Counted from the first letter of the stretch, positions 7,552 to 16,922 are shown. The stretch is DNA of 64,000 bases from Ectobacillus funiculus (GCF_042429435.1 NZ_JBHMAF010000108.1); one strand, 5' to 3'. Numbers and translations: made by a program. The notes: generated by a model from the letters alone, not told the origin.

Positions 7552-9912
7552 GTGTTAGAACGAACATTACGTGTATTAGAGTACGATAAAGTAAAAGAAC
7601 AGCTCATGGAGCATGTTGCGTCCTCGCTTGGACGGGATAAGGTCAGAGCCTTGCAGCCAAGCACGGATTACGATGAAGTTGTCCGGCTGCAGGAAACAAC
7701 AGATGAAGCCGCAACTGTCGTACGCCTGCGCGGAAATGCGCCGCTTGGGGGCGTATTTGATATTCGGGCGAACATAAAGCGCGCAAAAATTGGCAGCGTA
7801 CTGGGGCCGCATGAGCTGCTTGATATTTCAAGTACGATGCGTGCGAGCCGGCAAATGAAAAACTTTATTGAGGATTTGGCAGAGAACGGGCCGGAGCTGC
7901 CAATTCTTTTAACCTACGTGGAGCGCATTTTGTCTTTGCAAAACCTAGAGCGCACGATTAATAACTGTATCGGTGAAGGCGGCGAGGTACTTGATAGCGC
8001 AAGTGACAAGCTGCGCACAATTCGCCAGCAAATCCGCTCCGCCGAAAGTCGTATCCGCGAAAAGCTGGAAGGGATGGTGCGCTCCTCCAATGCATCCAAA
8101 ATGCTCTCGGACGCGATTATTACAATCCGTAATGACCGATATGTTATCCCGGTTAAGCAGGAGTACCGCGGACATTACGGCGGGATTGTACATGATCAAT
8201 CTGCTTCAGGGCAAACCTTGTTTATTGAGCCTCAGGCTGTAGTGGACTTAAACAACACACTGCAGGAAGCACGCGGAAAAGAAAAGCAGGAGATCGAACG
8301 CATTTTGCAGATGCTAACCGTCGAGGTTGCGAACGATGCCGAGCTTATTCTTGAAAATGTGGAAGTTTTGGCGGAGCTTGATTTTATTTTTGCAAAGGCA
8401 CATTATGCAAAGAAATTGAAGGCATCAAGGCCGGAGATCAACAATGAGCGCTATATGATGCTGAAAAAGGCGCGTCATCCGCTTATTGCACAAGAGGTTG
8501 TTGTACCAAATGATGTTGAACTGGGCGGCGATTTTACAACGATTGTTATCACTGGTCCAAATACAGGCGGTAAAACAGTTACACTTAAAACGATTGGCTT
8601 GTGCGTACTCATGGCGCAATCCGGCTTGCAAATTCCGGTGCTCGATGGTTCGGAGATTTGCGTTTTCCGCAATGTATTCGCTGATATCGGCGATGAGCAA
8701 TCAATTGAGCAAAGCTTAAGTACCTTTTCTTCGCACATGGTTAACATTGTTGATATCCTCGAGGAAGCTGATTTCGAAAGCCTAGTATTATTTGACGAAC
8801 TAGGTGCGGGAACAGACCCGCAAGAAGGGGCGGCGCTTGCAATCTCGATCTTAGATGAAGTCTATAATCGAGGCTGCCGAGTTGTAGCAACAACGCACTA
8901 TCCAGAATTGAAGGCATACGGCTATAACCGTGAAAAGGTTATTAATGCGAGTGTGGAATTTGATATTAATACGCTTAGCCCAACATATAAGCTATTAATT
9001 GGCGTACCAGGACGAAGCAATGCATTTGAAATTTCCAAACGCCTTGGCTTGATCGACCGTGTAATTGAGCGTGCCCGCGGACATGTGAGCACGGAAACGA
9101 ACACAATCGACAATATGATCAGCAAGCTAGAAGAAAGTCAAAAAAATGCGGAACGCGCCTGGGAAGAGGCAGAGGATTTCCGCAAGCAATCCGAAAAGCT
9201 GCATAAGGAACTGCAGAATCAAATTATTGAGTTCAACGAGCAGCGCGACAATATGCTGCTAAAGGCGCAAAACGAAGCGGCAGAGAAAGTAGAAGAAGCA
9301 AAGAAGGAAGCAGAAACAATTATTCGCGAGCTTCGCCATCTTCGCAAAGAGCAGTTAGCTAATGTGAAAGAGCATGAACTTATTGAAGCAAAAAGCCGCC
9401 TAGAGGGGGCTGTGCCGCAGCTTGTGACGAAGAAGCAGAAACAGCAAGTGCAAACAGCACCGCAGAAAGCACTTCGACCTGGTGATGAAGTAAAGGTGCT
9501 CACATTCGGCCAAAAAGGACAGCTGCTGGAAAAGGTCAGTGACAAGGAATGGTCTGTGCAAATCGGTATCTTAAAAATGAAGGTAAAAGAAAAGGATATG
9601 CAATACATCAGCAGTCCAAAGCAAACAGAAAAGCGCACGCTTGCAACTGTCAAAGGAAAAGACTATCATGTTGGCCTTGAACTGGACCTGCGCGGGGAGC
9701 GTTATGAAGAAGCGCTGCATCGGGTAGAGAAATATATAGATGATGCTTTACTTGCGAACTACCCTCGCATCTCAATCATCCACGGCAAAGGAACAGGTGC
9801 GCTCCGGCAGGGCGTACAGGAATACTTGAAGAAGCACCGCGCTGTGAAAAGCTTCCGTTACGGTGATGCAGGAGAAGGCGGTCTCGGTGTGACGGTGGTA
9901 GAATTTAAATAA
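7552..9912 (+). CDS. mutS2: Endonuclease MutS2
   Basis: A 786-residue MutS-like ATPase without the mismatch-recognition domain. A core and lever region is followed by the ATPase with Walker A GPNTGGKTVT (about residue 334) and Walker B LVLFDELGAGTDP, a long coiled coil (about 515-620), and a C-terminal Smr nuclease domain with LDLRGERYEEAL and IIHGKGTGALR. MutS2 suppresses homologous recombination and has been linked to collided-ribosome rescue in B. subtilis. It starts at GTG with AGGGAGG upstream and follows polX by 16 bases. Confidence 0.96.
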   Translation: MLERTLRVLEYDKVKEQLMEHVASSLGRDKVRALQPSTDYDEVVRLQETTDEAATVVRLRGNAPLGGVFDIRANIKRAKIGSVLGPHELLDISSTMRASRQMKNFIEDLAENGPELPILLTYVERILSLQNLERTINNCIGEGGEVLDSASDKLRTIRQQIRSAESRIREKLEGMVRSSNASKMLSDAIITIRNDRYVIPVKQEYRGHYGGIVHDQSASGQTLFIEPQAVVDLNNTLQEARGKEKQEIERILQMLTVEVANDAELILENVEVLAELDFIFAKAHYAKKLKASRPEINNERYMMLKKARHPLIAQEVVVPNDVELGGDFTTIVITGPNTGGKTVTLKTIGLCVLMAQSGLQIPVLDGSEICVFRNVFADIGDEQSIEQSLSTFSSHMVNIVDILEEADFESLVLFDELGAGTDPQEGAALAISILDEVYNRGCRVVATTHYPELKAYGYNREKVINASVEFDINTLSPTYKLLIGVPGRSNAFEISKRLGLIDRVIERARGHVSTETNTIDNMISKLEESQKNAERAWEEAEDFRKQSEKLHKELQNQIIEFNEQRDNMLLKAQNEAAEKVEEAKKEAETIIRELRHLRKEQLANVKEHELIEAKSRLEGAVPQLVTKKQKQQVQTAPQKALRPGDEVKVLTFGQKGQLLEKVSDKEWSVQIGILKMKVKEKDMQYISSPKQTEKRTLATVKGKDYHVGLELDLRGERYEEALHRVEKYIDDALLANYPRISIIHGKGTGALRQGVQEYLKKHRAVKSFRYGDAGEGGLGVTVVEFK

Positions 9913-10004
9913 TATTCACTGCATGTGTATTCAAATCCCTGCTAGACAACTCGTAACTGTGGTAGAATCTAAGTAATATTCTTCGCAAAAAGGGGTATTG
10001 GCGT

Positions 10005-10094
10005 ATGTTTATGGAGAAATTGGCGAAGGTTTTGCTTGTGCTTTGCGGGGGATTTATGGCTGTTGGGGTTGTGTATTGGATGTTTTTTGCGTAA
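10005..10094 (+). CDS. Single-span small membrane protein, 29 residues
   Basis: A short reading frame (MFMEKLAKVLLVLCG at the start, ending VYWMFFA) with one hydrophobic segment from about residue 6 to 28. An AAAAGGGG purine tract lies about 11 bases upstream and a clear terminator follows. Not recognised. The complete transcription unit suggests a real small protein rather than chance. Confidence 0.5.
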   Translation: MFMEKLAKVLLVLCGGFMAVGVVYWMFFA

Positions 10095-10105
10095 GGTGAG
10101 ATAGA

Positions 10106-10147
10106 AATCCCGCTTGGCTCTCGGAAAGGGAGAAGGCGGGATTTTTT
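10106..10147 (+). terminator. Terminator after the small membrane protein
   Basis: Stem AATCCCGC / GCGGGATT with a T-tract at 10142-10147. Confidence 0.85.
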
Positions 10148-10590
10148 ATACCTTCAGACATCTTTTTCCTATATTAAGAAATCTCCTTTTTAAACAATGC
10201 AAGCAGAAATTTGAAACCCCTTCCATCCAAACCCTATAAGTATGCAAGAATTGTTAATTTCGTACATTTACAATATTAGATGCATTTGATACGATATAAT
10301 TAAAAATTACTATATAAATCCATTCTGATGTATTAGCGTATCAGTAATGAGAATAGATTTGTTGAATGGATATGTCAGAAAGGGTACGTTGGCTAGATAC
10401 AGTTTTCAGATGCTAAATGAATTTAATAGCTAGCGTTAATCCAAAAAACAATATAATACATAATAGTTTGTAAGCTAAGTTAAATTAAAAATGTAGTGGG
10501 CGTAAGCCTTTATTTATAGGAGAGAGAGTATTTACTGAATTTTGAATTATCAGAAGAGAGAAAAAATCTTATCACAAAGGAGAGTGAATC
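10148..10590. other. Gene-free interval upstream of cas6
   Basis: About 440 A+T-rich bases with no supported gene. There is no CRISPR repeat-spacer pattern and no recognisable leader. The only clear element is the ribosome site AAAGGAG at its right end. Confidence 0.6.
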
Positions 10591-11331
10591 GTGAGGTTAA
10601 CGGTAACGATGCGGCCTGTTAACAATTCTTTAAGGCTGCCTCTTAATTATCAGTATGCCCTGCAAGGGTTTCTGTACCGTTCATTAACAGAGACAAGCTT
10701 TGCTAGCTTTCTCCATGAGGTCGGTTTCCAAAAGGGAAAACGGACATTTAAGCTATTTACGTTTAGCCGGTTGTTCGGACCACATAGAATCTATACGAAA
10801 CAGAAACAGATTGAGTTTACTGACACTATTACATGGCATGTAAGCAGCGTGCTGGAGGATTTGATTCAACAGCTCCGGGAGCATTTTCTTATGTCTGAAA
10901 CAGTGCAGCTAAACGGACAAACATTGTATATTAACAAGGTTGAAGTGCGCAAGACGAGCATGCAAGAAGGATGTTATAAAATTAAGATGTTGTCACCGGT
11001 GACAGTGTATAGTACATACGAGCAGGAGGAACGGAAGAAAACACATTATTTTCAGCCGCCGGATCCTGCATTTCCTCACTTAGTACAGGCAAATTTTGTG
11101 AATAAGTATGAAGCATACTATGGGACAGCGCCTGAGCATGAGTTTAAAGTATCCCCTCTTGCAGAGGGGGAGTTGTCTAAGGTTGTTACAACGTTTAAGG
11201 GTCATATTATCACTGGCTGGCTTGGGACATTTGAGGTAGATACATCGCCCGAGCAGCTGACTTTTGCGTACGATACCGGAATTGGCGGTAGAAATTCGCA
11301 AGGCTTTGGAATGTTTGAAATTATTGAGTAA
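10591..11331 (+). CDS. cas6: Orphan CRISPR-associated endoribonuclease Cas6
   Basis: A 246-residue RAMP protein. The N-terminal motif LPLNYQYALQGFLYRSL and FLHEVGF followed by FKLFTFSRLFG are typical of Cas6, and it ends with the diagnostic glycine-rich loop GIGGRNSQGFGMFEI. Cas6 cuts CRISPR precursor RNA within its repeats. GTG start 7 bases after AAAGGAG. No other cas gene and no array lies in the 64 kb, and it has its own terminator, so it stands alone between mutS2 and lcfA. Either it serves an array elsewhere or it has another RNA target; the sequence cannot tell which. Confidence 0.88.
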   Translation: MRLTVTMRPVNNSLRLPLNYQYALQGFLYRSLTETSFASFLHEVGFQKGKRTFKLFTFSRLFGPHRIYTKQKQIEFTDTITWHVSSVLEDLIQQLREHFLMSETVQLNGQTLYINKVEVRKTSMQEGCYKIKMLSPVTVYSTYEQEERKKTHYFQPPDPAFPHLVQANFVNKYEAYYGTAPEHEFKVSPLAEGELSKVVTTFKGHIITGWLGTFEVDTSPEQLTFAYDTGIGGRNSQGFGMFEIIE

Positions 11332-11333
11332 AC

Positions 11334-11383
11334 AAATGTCAGTTTGGGGATATATGGGATTCCTAAGCTGACATTTTTCTTTT
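11334..11383 (+). terminator. Terminator after cas6
   Basis: Stem AAATGTCAG / CTGACATTT followed by TTTCTTTTT. Confidence 0.85.
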
Positions 11384-11384
11384 T

Positions 11385-11467
11385 ACACTTTAGGAACACA
11401 GTGTAAGTGCAACTGTGCCTTTGTCTTCGCCCAAGGTCAGGGCTCGCCAATCAGCGAGTTTTCTTTA
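11385..11467 (+). repeat. Dispersed repeat, copy C (internal deletion)
   Basis: Keeps the first bases and the 3' half but lacks about 50 internal bases. The end hairpin has one mismatch (CTCGCCAATCAGCGAG). First of three adjoining copies. Confidence 0.85.
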
Positions 11468-11600
11468 CACTGTAAAAAGTATAAATTTCTAGCTAGAAGT
11501 GAATTCGACGTAGTCGGAAATTTTAGGAATACAGTATAAGTGCAACTACGCCTCTGTCTTCGCCCAAGAGCAGGGCTCGCCAATCGGCGAGTTTTCTTTA
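11467..11600 (+). repeat. Dispersed repeat, copy D (full, tandem)
   Basis: A full copy directly followed by copy E with a period of about 133 bases; the two are almost identical, implying a recent tandem duplication. The end hairpin is perfect. Confidence 0.92.
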
Positions 11601-11733
11601 CACTGTAAAAAGTATAAATTTCTAGCTAGAAGTGAATTCGACGTAGTCGGAAATTTTAGGAATACAGTATAAGTGCAACTATGCCTCTGTCTTCGCCCAA
11701 GAGCAGGGCTCGCCAATCAGCAAGTTTTCTTTA
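11600..11733 (+). repeat. Dispersed repeat, copy E (full, tandem)
   Basis: Nearly identical to copy D, but its end hairpin carries two changes (CAGCAAG), weakening the stem. It ends about 80 bases before lcfA. Confidence 0.92.
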
Positions 11734-11814
11734 TACCGATATGCATATTTCCGTTTTGTTTTTTGCAGCCGCTGAATACCTTATATAAAAGAGCCATATA
11801 AGGGGAGATTCAAA

Positions 11815-13488
11815 ATGGAGAAACCATGGCTGCGTCACTACCCCAAGGAAATTCCTCCTGTTGTAAAGTATGATCTTCGGCCGCTGCATTCGTATTTGGA
11901 GGAAACTGCTTCTCAGTATCCAAATAAGAAGGCTATTCATTTTTTAGGAAAAGATGTGACGTTTTCAGAGATATATGAAAAGGCAAGGCGTTTTGCGTTG
12001 TTTTTACAGGTGAATGGGCTTCGGAAGGGAGATAGGGTGGCAATTATGCTGCCGAATTGTCCGCAGGCAGTGATCGGGTATTATGGTGTACTTCTTGCAG
12101 GCGGCATTGTTGTGCAGACAAATCCATTATATACGGAGCGGGAGCTAGAGTACCAGATGCGGAATTCCGGCGCTACCTTTATTTTATGTTTGAATCTTGT
12201 ATATCCGAAGGTATCAGCTGTTGTGCCTTCAACATATTTACAGAATATCATTGTGACAAGTATTGGTGATTACTTGCCGTTTCCGAAGAATGTGCTGTAT
12301 CCGTTCGTTCAAAAGAAGCAGACGAAGCTGATTGTAAATATACGAGAAACAGAGACGGTCCGTTTGTGGAAAACAGTTATGCATACATCGCCAAAGCACA
12401 CGGATGTACCATGTGATCCTGCAAATGACTTAGCACTGTTGCAATATACGGGTGGAACGACCGGGACTCCAAAAGGCGTGATGCTTACGCATGAGAATCT
12501 TGTTTCTAACACTGTAATGGCCATTCACTGGCTGTATAACTGTGAGAAGGGGAAGGAGGTTATACTTGGGGCGCTGCCGTTTTTTCATGTGTATGGCATG
12601 ACAGCGGTAATGAATCTCTCCATTATGCAGGCATATAAAATGGTGCTTATTCCAAAATTTGATATTGATATGATGTTAAAGGAGATTAAGGAGCAGCGTG
12701 TAACGTTATTTCCAGGCGCACCGACGATGTACATCGCCCTGCTGAATCATCCAAGGCTGGCAGACTTTGATGTATCTTCTATACGTGCTTGTCTTAGCGG
12801 ATCGGCTGCGCTGCCTATTGAAGTGCAGGAGCAGTTTGAGTCACTCACAGGCGGAAAACTGGTTGAAGGTTATGGCTTAACCGAATCATCGCCGATTACG
12901 CATGCTAATTTTCTTTGGTCGGAGCGGGTGAAGGGGAGTATTGGGGTACCATGGCCGAATACGGATGCACATATTGTTTCGGTTGAAACAGGAGAGAGAT
13001 TGTCTCCTAGAGAAATTGGCGAATTGATTGTGAAAGGTCCTCAGGTGATGAAGGGATATTGGAAGAATGCGGAGGAAACAGCAGCTATATTGAAGGAAGG
13101 CTGGTTATATACGGGTGATCTTGGTTATATGGACGAAGAAGGGTTTTTCTATATTGTAGATCGGAAAAAGGATATGATTATTTCAAGCGGATTTAATGTG
13201 TACCCGCGTGAGGTTGAGGAAGTGCTGTATGAGCACGAGAAGGTAAAGGAAGCTGTTGTCGTAGGGGTACCGGATTCCTATCGGGGAGAAACGGTGAAGG
13301 CGTTTATTGTATTAAAGGACGATGTGACATGCACGGAGGAGGAGCTGGATCAGTTTGCTCGTAAGCTGCTTACAGCGTATAAGGTTCCGAGGGTGTATGA
13401 ATTTCGGAAGGAGCTGCCAAAGTCCATAGTTGGAAAAGTTTTGCGGCGTGTATTAGCAGAGGAGGATACAAATGATAAGGTAGATTAG
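11815..13488 (+). CDS. lcfA: Long-chain fatty-acid-CoA ligase
   Basis: A 557-residue adenylate-forming enzyme that activates fatty acids to acyl-CoA with ATP. The AMP-binding signature is LLQYTGGTTGTPKGVMLTH (about residues 204-222), followed by EGYGLTESSP, the YTGDLGYMDEEGFFYIVDRK hinge region and the C-terminal lysine segment KSIVGKVLRR. It heads the beta-oxidation block lcfA-fadR-fadB-etfB-etfA, and three repeat copies lie upstream. No FadR box is visible immediately before it. Confidence 0.93.
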   Translation: MEKPWLRHYPKEIPPVVKYDLRPLHSYLEETASQYPNKKAIHFLGKDVTFSEIYEKARRFALFLQVNGLRKGDRVAIMLPNCPQAVIGYYGVLLAGGIVVQTNPLYTERELEYQMRNSGATFILCLNLVYPKVSAVVPSTYLQNIIVTSIGDYLPFPKNVLYPFVQKKQTKLIVNIRETETVRLWKTVMHTSPKHTDVPCDPANDLALLQYTGGTTGTPKGVMLTHENLVSNTVMAIHWLYNCEKGKEVILGALPFFHVYGMTAVMNLSIMQAYKMVLIPKFDIDMMLKEIKEQRVTLFPGAPTMYIALLNHPRLADFDVSSIRACLSGSAALPIEVQEQFESLTGGKLVEGYGLTESSPITHANFLWSERVKGSIGVPWPNTDAHIVSVETGERLSPREIGELIVKGPQVMKGYWKNAEETAAILKEGWLYTGDLGYMDEEGFFYIVDRKKDMIISSGFNVYPREVEEVLYEHEKVKEAVVVGVPDSYRGETVKAFIVLKDDVTCTEEELDQFARKLLTAYKVPRVYEFRKELPKSIVGKVLRRVLAEEDTNDKVD

Positions 13489-13553
13489 TTGGAATTATGG
13501 AAGCCTTTTCTTTTGGAAGGATGGCTTCCATATATTCCTTTGGTAGGATCATA

Positions 13554-13608
13554 TTGACAATAAAAGGGATTGTCAGTATGATGATAACATGAATGAATAG
13601 TCATTCAT
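13554..13608 (+). promoter_or_regulatory. fadR promoter with FadR operator
   Basis: TTGACA at 13554, a 17-base spacer and TATGAT at 13577 form a near-consensus sigma-A promoter. Just downstream, 13590-13607 reads TGAATGAATAGTCATTCA, matching the B. subtilis FadR operator consensus TGAATGAMTANTCATTCA as I recall it. Placement over the start of transcription predicts autoregulation relieved by long-chain acyl-CoA. Confidence 0.88.
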
Positions 13609-13632
13609 TTTTTGTTAGAGGAGAAGTTAAAT

Positions 13633-14220
13633 GTGAAGAAAAATAAGCCAAAATATTCTCAAATTCTTGATGCAGCTGTAATTGTGATTGCAGAGAATGG
13701 ATACTATCAGGCGCAGATTTCAAAAATCGCCAAGCAGGCGGGCGTTGCAGATGGTACGATTTATCTTTATTTTAAAAATAAAGAAGATATTCTAGTGTCT
13801 TTGTTCGAGGAGAAGATGGGAGAGTTTGTCGAAATAATCAAAGAGCGGACAGCAGGAATTGAGAGTGCTGCAGAGAAGTTATTTATGTTAGTTGAGAGCC
13901 ATTTATCCTTGCTTGCGGAAAATCATCATCTTGCCGTTGTGACGCAGCTTGAGCTTCGTCAGTCGAATAAGGAAATTCGCTGGCGTATTAATGAGGTGCT
14001 AAAGGGATATCTACGGGTGATTGATGAGATTGTGATGCTGGGTGTTGAAAAAGGAGAGTTTCAGAGCGATTTGAATGTTCGTATTGCACGGCAAATGATA
14101 TTCGGAACGCTGGATGAAGTGGTGACCAACTGGGTGATGAGCGAGCGGAAATATGATTTGGTTTCCTTGATTCCTACGGTGCATGAACTTTTAGCAAACG
14201 CTTGCGGCTGCCGAAAATAA
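13633..14220 (+). CDS. fadR: Fatty-acid degradation repressor FadR, TetR family
   Basis: A 195-residue TetR repressor. The start chosen is GTG 13633, with GAGGAG nine bases upstream; the in-frame TTG at 13612 has no such site. The N-terminal helix-turn-helix includes ISKIAKQAGVADGTIYLYFKNKEDIL. In Bacillus this protein represses beta-oxidation genes and is released by long-chain acyl-CoA. The matching operator lies directly upstream and fadB, etfB and etfA follow. Confidence 0.92.
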   Translation: MKKNKPKYSQILDAAVIVIAENGYYQAQISKIAKQAGVADGTIYLYFKNKEDILVSLFEEKMGEFVEIIKERTAGIESAAEKLFMLVESHLSLLAENHHLAVVTQLELRQSNKEIRWRINEVLKGYLRVIDEIVMLGVEKGEFQSDLNVRIARQMIFGTLDEVVTNWVMSERKYDLVSLIPTVHELLANACGCRK

Positions 14221-14235
14221 AAGGGGGTAATACAT

Positions 14236-15009
14236 ATGGGGTTCCTTACTGTAAAAGTGGAAGAGTATGTGGCTGTCCTTACGATTCAAAATCCGCCTGC
14301 AAATGCGATGGCGGCGGCAATTATTCGCAGATTGTCTGAAGTGCTTGATGAGCTGGAGCAAAACGATAGCGTACGAGCGATTGTGATTCATGGCGAAGGT
14401 CGTTTTTTCTCTGCTGGCGCTGATATTAAAGAGTTCACAGTCGTTGAAGAGGCAAAGGATGCAGAGGAATTGGCGCAAAACGGTCAGATTGTGTTTGAGC
14501 GTTTGGAGAAGTATCAAAAGCCCGTTATTGCGGCAATTCATGGTGCAGCACTGGGCGGCGGCTTAGAGATGGCAATGGCGTGTCATATGCGTATCGTAAG
14601 TGAAAATGCAAAGCTCGGCTTACCAGAATTAAACCTTGGTATTATTCCAGGCTTTGCGGGAACACAGCGTTTACCTCGTTATGTCGGTAAAGCAAAGGCG
14701 CTTGAAATGATGCTAACGGGCGAACCGATTATAGGAACGCAGGCAGTGCAGTGGGGACTTGCGAATGCTGCGTACCCAGAAGAGGAGTACCTGGAGGCAG
14801 CAATGAAGCTCGCGAAGAAGGCTGCAAGCAAGAGCACAGCCTCTGTTCGTGCCGTATTGGAGCTCCTTCAGACAGTGAAAACGTCTGAGTATTATGAGGG
14901 CGTGCAGCGCGAAGCCCAGTTGTTTGGCAATGTCTTCACTTCACCGGATGGCCGAGAAGGAGTCGAAGCATTCATACAAAAACGTAAGCCTATGTTCAGC
15001 GGTAAATAA
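14236..15009 (+). CDS. fadB: Enoyl-CoA hydratase
   Basis: A 257-residue crotonase-fold enzyme hydrating trans-2-enoyl-CoA in beta-oxidation. Oxyanion-hole segments are FSAGADIKEF and IHGAALGGGLEMAMACH; the catalytic acids lie in LPELNLGIIPGFAGTQRLPR. It begins 16 bases after fadR with a GGGGG ribosome site, in the same operon. Confidence 0.92.
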   Translation: MGFLTVKVEEYVAVLTIQNPPANAMAAAIIRRLSEVLDELEQNDSVRAIVIHGEGRFFSAGADIKEFTVVEEAKDAEELAQNGQIVFERLEKYQKPVIAAIHGAALGGGLEMAMACHMRIVSENAKLGLPELNLGIIPGFAGTQRLPRYVGKAKALEMMLTGEPIIGTQAVQWGLANAAYPEEEYLEAAMKLAKKAASKSTASVRAVLELLQTVKTSEYYEGVQREAQLFGNVFTSPDGREGVEAFIQKRKPMFSGK

Positions 15010-15089
15010 TTCCCTATATTTTTTCTGGAAAAATAAACTGAATATTTTTAATTCATTGTATGTTTTACATTTCGGAAGGGGAATGTGGA

Positions 15090-15863
15090 ATGAACATTTA
15101 CGTACTGATGAAGCGAACGTTCGATACAGAAGAGAAGATTGTTATTAAAAATGGCAGTATTTATGATGGGGAAGCCGAGTTTATTATAAATCCATACGAT
15201 GAGTATGCGATTGAAGAAGCGATCCGTGTCCGTGACGCAAAGGGCGGTGAGGTGACCGTTGTAACAGTTGGCGGCGAGGATGCGGAGAAGGAGCTGCGTA
15301 CAGCGCTTGCGATGGGCTGTGATAAGGCTGCGCTCATAAATATTGAAGATGATGTAGAAATCTGTGATCAGTATACAACGGCGAAAATATTGTCAGAGTA
15401 TTTAAAAGATAAAGCTGCCGATTTAATTTTAGCGGGCAATGTGGCGATTGACGGTGCATCCGGCCAGGTTGGTCCGCGTGTCGCAGAGGCACTTGGCATT
15501 CCATATGTAACGACAATTACAAAGCTGGAGATTGACGGCGTGAACGTCCGCATCGAACGCGATGTAGAGGGAGATACGGAAGTGGTGGAAACAACGCTTC
15601 CCCTTCTCGTAACCGCGCAGCAAGGTTTAAACGAACCGCGCTATCCATCCTTACCAGGAATTATGAAGGCAAAGAAAAAGCCGCTTGCCCGAATGGATCT
15701 TGATGATCTTGATTTAGAAGAGGATGATGCAGAAGCGAAAACGAAGACGATTGAGGTGTACGTACCGCCAAAAAAAGCTGCAGGAAAGGTGCTGCAGGGT
15801 GATCTTGCTCAGCAAGTGAAGGAGCTAGTGTCTTTGCTGCATACGGAGGCAAAGGTCGTCTAA
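15090..15863 (+). CDS. etfB: Electron transfer flavoprotein beta subunit
   Basis: A 257-residue subunit of the ETF heterodimer that takes electrons from acyl-CoA dehydrogenase. The start is ATG 15090 (MNIYVLMKRTFDTEE) behind GGAAGGGGA; a longer frame from 15060 lacks a ribosome site. Family motifs are the AMP-binding LAGNVAIDGASGQVGPRVAE and the C-terminal ARMDLDDL region. It pairs with etfA 40 bases downstream. Confidence 0.94.
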   Translation: MNIYVLMKRTFDTEEKIVIKNGSIYDGEAEFIINPYDEYAIEEAIRVRDAKGGEVTVVTVGGEDAEKELRTALAMGCDKAALINIEDDVEICDQYTTAKILSEYLKDKAADLILAGNVAIDGASGQVGPRVAEALGIPYVTTITKLEIDGVNVRIERDVEGDTEVVETTLPLLVTAQQGLNEPRYPSLPGIMKAKKKPLARMDLDDLDLEEDDAEAKTKTIEVYVPPKKAAGKVLQGDLAQQVKELVSLLHTEAKVV

Positions 15864-15903
15864 GTTTGTGAAGAGCGCCAAACATATCTCGGAGGTGGAT
15901 GAG

Positions 15904-16881
15904 ATGGCTCGTAAGGTACTGGTCTTAGGAGAGGTACGTGACGGTTCGTTGAGAAATGTGTCATTTGAGGCCGTGTCCGCAGCAAAAACAATGGCGGAGG
16001 GCGGTGATGTCATCGGTCTTCTGATCGGTGAGAGTGTGGCTTCCTTGGCTCCTCAGCTGATTCAATACGGTGCCGACCGCGTGATAACAGTAGAAGATGC
16101 AAAGCTGAAGTCTTATACATCTGATGGTTATGCGCAGGCAGTTTTGGCAGCGGTGGAAGCAGAGCAGCCAGAAGGTCTTGTAATGGGGCACACAGCACTT
16201 GGAAAGGATCTGTCGCCAAGGATTGCCGCAAAGCTAGGCGCAGGTCTCATTTCTGACGTAACAGCCCTAGAGGTTGCAGGAGGAAATGTTGTATTTACAC
16301 GCCCGATTTATTCCGGTAAAGCATTTGAAAAGAAAATCATAACAGCTGGCCTGCTTCTTGCGACCGTACGGCCAAACAATATTGCACCTCTTGCATTAGA
16401 TGAGTCCCGCACAGGTGAAACGAAGTCTCTTGCGGTTACGATTAAGGATTTGCGTACGACGATTAAGGAGGTTGTCCGCAAAGCAGCAGAGGGTGTAGAT
16501 TTGTCAGAAGCGAAGGTAGTTATTGCTGGCGGACGCGGTGTGAAAAGCGCGGAAGGCTTTAAGCCGCTGCAGGAGCTCGCAAAGGTGCTCGGAGGGGCAG
16601 TAGGAGCCTCTCGCGGCGCATGCGATGCTGACTATTGTGATTATTCGCTGCAAATCGGGCAAACGGGAAAGGTCGTAACCCCTGATCTATACATTGCTTG
16701 CGGTATTTCCGGAGCCATTCAACATTTGGCTGGCATGTCCAACTCAAAGGTAATTGTAGCAATTAACAAGGATCCGGAAGCGAATATTTTTAAAGTAGCA
16801 GACTATGGCATTGTTGGTGATTTATTTGAGGTTGTACCGCTTCTCACAGAGGAGTTCAAAAAGCTGACGGTTCGTTCATAG
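15904..16881 (+). CDS. etfA: Electron transfer flavoprotein alpha subunit
   Basis: A 325-residue FAD-binding subunit. The start is ATG 15904 (MARKVLVLGEV) with GGAGGTG upstream. The C-terminal FAD domain shows GGRGVKSAEGF, VGASRGACD, IGQTGKVVTPDLYIACGISG and the following AIQHLAGM. With EtfB it passes electrons from beta-oxidation to the quinone pool. Last gene of the fatty-acid operon, closed by a terminator. Confidence 0.95.
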   Translation: MARKVLVLGEVRDGSLRNVSFEAVSAAKTMAEGGDVIGLLIGESVASLAPQLIQYGADRVITVEDAKLKSYTSDGYAQAVLAAVEAEQPEGLVMGHTALGKDLSPRIAAKLGAGLISDVTALEVAGGNVVFTRPIYSGKAFEKKIITAGLLLATVRPNNIAPLALDESRTGETKSLAVTIKDLRTTIKEVVRKAAEGVDLSEAKVVIAGGRGVKSAEGFKPLQELAKVLGGAVGASRGACDADYCDYSLQIGQTGKVVTPDLYIACGISGAIQHLAGMSNSKVIVAINKDPEANIFKVADYGIVGDLFEVVPLLTEEFKKLTVRS

Positions 16882-16894
16882 GATGATCTAAAGG

Positions 16895-16922
16895 GCGAGA
16901 GGGGATGATCTTCTCGCTTTTT
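16895..16922 (+). terminator. Terminator after etfA
   Basis: Stem GCGAGA / TCTCGC followed by a T5 tract. Confidence 0.75.

Noticed and set aside
10148..10590. CRISPR array near cas6
   Set aside because: No regularly spaced direct repeat is present here or elsewhere in the window.
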